Part shown: positions 63,287-64,000 of the stretch, piece by piece
How positions within the stretch are numbered: position 1 is the first letter of the stretch
Layout: each line of letters opens with the position of its first letter
From: Marinicella gelatinilytica
Lineage (GTDB): Bacteria; Pseudomonadota; Gammaproteobacteria; Xanthomonadales; Marinicellaceae
Assembly (NCBI RefSeq): GCF_026410405.1
Contig: NZ_JAPMLN010000014.1
Coordinates: 1 to 64,000 of the forward strand
DNA: 64,000 nucleotides
Direction: 5' to 3'
Notes under the pieces: generated by a model
The model's input: only the letters and a program-made list of their open reading frames with translations
Database searches by the model: none
What the model was told of the DNA's origin: nothing
Translations under genes and position numbers: made by a program

Positions 63287-64000
63287 ATGATTTTTAAAAA
63301 ACTTTTACCTTACTTATTATTGATGGTGGGAACACCTGCGTGGGCGATTAAAGCTGACGACAAAATTAACGAAATTGTACAGCCGGTGGCCGATGCCATT
63401 GCCGGTGTGGTGTTTGTTGAGGTGCCATTTTTCGGTGGACGTTCTGTGCCTTTGGTGCTGATCTGGTTAATCGTGGCGGCTATTTTCTTCACGTTTTATT
63501 ACAAGTTCGTCAACATGCGATCTTTTCGTCATGGTTTTGATTTAATTCGTGGTAAATATGATCATCATGATGCCGATGGTGAGGTGACTCACTTTCAGGC
63601 GCTATCGACGGCTTTATCAGGTACTGTTGGCTTAGGTAATATTGCCGGGGTGGCGGTGGCTGTGAGTTTAGGCGGTGCCGGTGCCACTTTTTGGATGATT
63701 GTGGCCGGATTTTTAGGCATGTCAACCAAATTCGTTGAATGTACCTTGGGCGTTAAATACCGAACGGTATTGGCCGATGGCACCATTCACGGTGGGCCAA
63801 TGCAATATTTAACCAAAGGATTTAGCGAGCGAGGGTTTCCTAAAATTGGTAAGTTTTTAGCCATCTTTTTTGCCATTATGTGTATTGGCGGCTCTTTTGG
63901 CGGCGGCAATATGTTCCAAGCCAACCAGTCGTTTCAGCAGGTGGTGAGCATCACCGGCGGCGAAGACAGTTTCTTAATTGGTTACGGTTGGTTATTCGGC
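63287..64000 (+). CDS. AGCS-family alanine/glycine:cation symporter (partial, runs off the window)
   Basis: 238 codons seen, 5' part only, still open at position 64000. It starts MIFKKLLPYLLLMVGTPAWA, a signal-like first helix, then TALSGTVGLGNIAGVAVAVS (the conserved substrate/sodium helix), FWMIVAGFLGMSTKFVECTL and GTIHGGPMQYLTKG. It imports alanine or glycine with Na+. A normal AGCS protein is ~450-550 residues, so about half is missing beyond the window. Confidence 0.92.
   Translation, partial: MIFKKLLPYLLLMVGTPAWAIKADDKINEIVQPVADAIAGVVFVEVPFFGGRSVPLVLIWLIVAAIFFTFYYKFVNMRSFRHGFDLIRGKYDHHDADGEVTHFQALSTALSGTVGLGNIAGVAVAVSLGGAGATFWMIVAGFLGMSTKFVECTLGVKYRTVLADGTIHGGPMQYLTKGFSERGFPKIGKFLAIFFAIMCIGGSFGGGNMFQANQSFQQVVSITGGEDSFLIGYGWLFG

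Overview
The window reads as the chromosome of a free-living, aerobic, non-fermenting gammaproteobacterium. This is inferred from the gene set: UbiG (ubiquinone synthesis), GroESL, PilT/PilU, an Rnk-like protein, PPi-dependent phosphofructokinase, FolE2, PriA, DinB and many sodium-coupled transporters (AbgT, BCCT, Na/Pi, AGCS). A short DGFE-type C-terminal tail on a secreted protein and an IPTL-CTERM-like tail on another point to a Marinicella- or Xanthomonadales-like lineage, but that is a guess. No tRNA, rRNA, prophage or CRISPR array is visible.

Layout. 0-4 kb: a membrane diguanylate cyclase, a ParDE toxin-antitoxin pair bracketed by two copies of one dispersed repeat, a ZIP-like transporter and a GFA-family protein. 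4-9 kb: a tightly overlapping minus-strand run pfp - UDP-sugar dehydrogenase - dinB, then divergent adk converging on a TusA-like gene. 8.8-9.0 kb: a small intergenic locus with the outline of a small RNA (CRP-like palindrome, C-rich-loop hairpin, C8-loop terminator). 9-13 kb: groESL with a recognisable sigma-32 promoter, an ABC-2 exporter, a rubredoxin and a MerC-like protein. 13.6-17.5 kb: ubiG-gph, a secreted thioredoxin-fold protein, a MITE-like element, rnk and a VOC protein. 17.5-29 kb: a large secreted diheme cytochrome-like protein, Na/Pi and AbgT transporters, an MtfA-like peptidase, several unrecognised envelope proteins and an ADP-ribosylglycohydrolase. 29-38 kb: an RND pump with its adaptor, a P450 with an FNR-type box upstream, a methyltransferase/VOC pair and a secreted S9 peptidase. 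38-46 kb: a BrnT toxin gene split by a 234-bp MITE with BrnA still intact, a zinc-ribbon protein, a BCCT carrier, an atypical PEP carboxylase with a 267-bp MITE just upstream, and a Phd/ParE pair. 46-51 kb: priA, an intergenic region holding four DnaA boxes, folE2 and a MidA-type methyltransferase. 51-59 kb: a compact plus-strand run of PPTase, PLD lipoprotein, unknown envelope protein, FecCD-type ABC importer, GspE/PilB-type ATPase and glutamine amidotransferase. 59-64 kb: a second copy of the 234-bp MITE, PaiB, a CDF-like transporter, pilU, pilT, a DUF192 lipoprotein and the start of an AGCS symporter that runs off the end.

The most notable structures are non-coding: a MITE family that has destroyed a toxin gene at one site and supplies the stop codons of two convergent genes at the other; a DnaA-box cluster between priA and folE2 that could be an origin or a DnaA-titrating site; and the candidate C-rich small RNA between the TusA-like gene and groEL. 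All calls come from reading the sequence without database searches.
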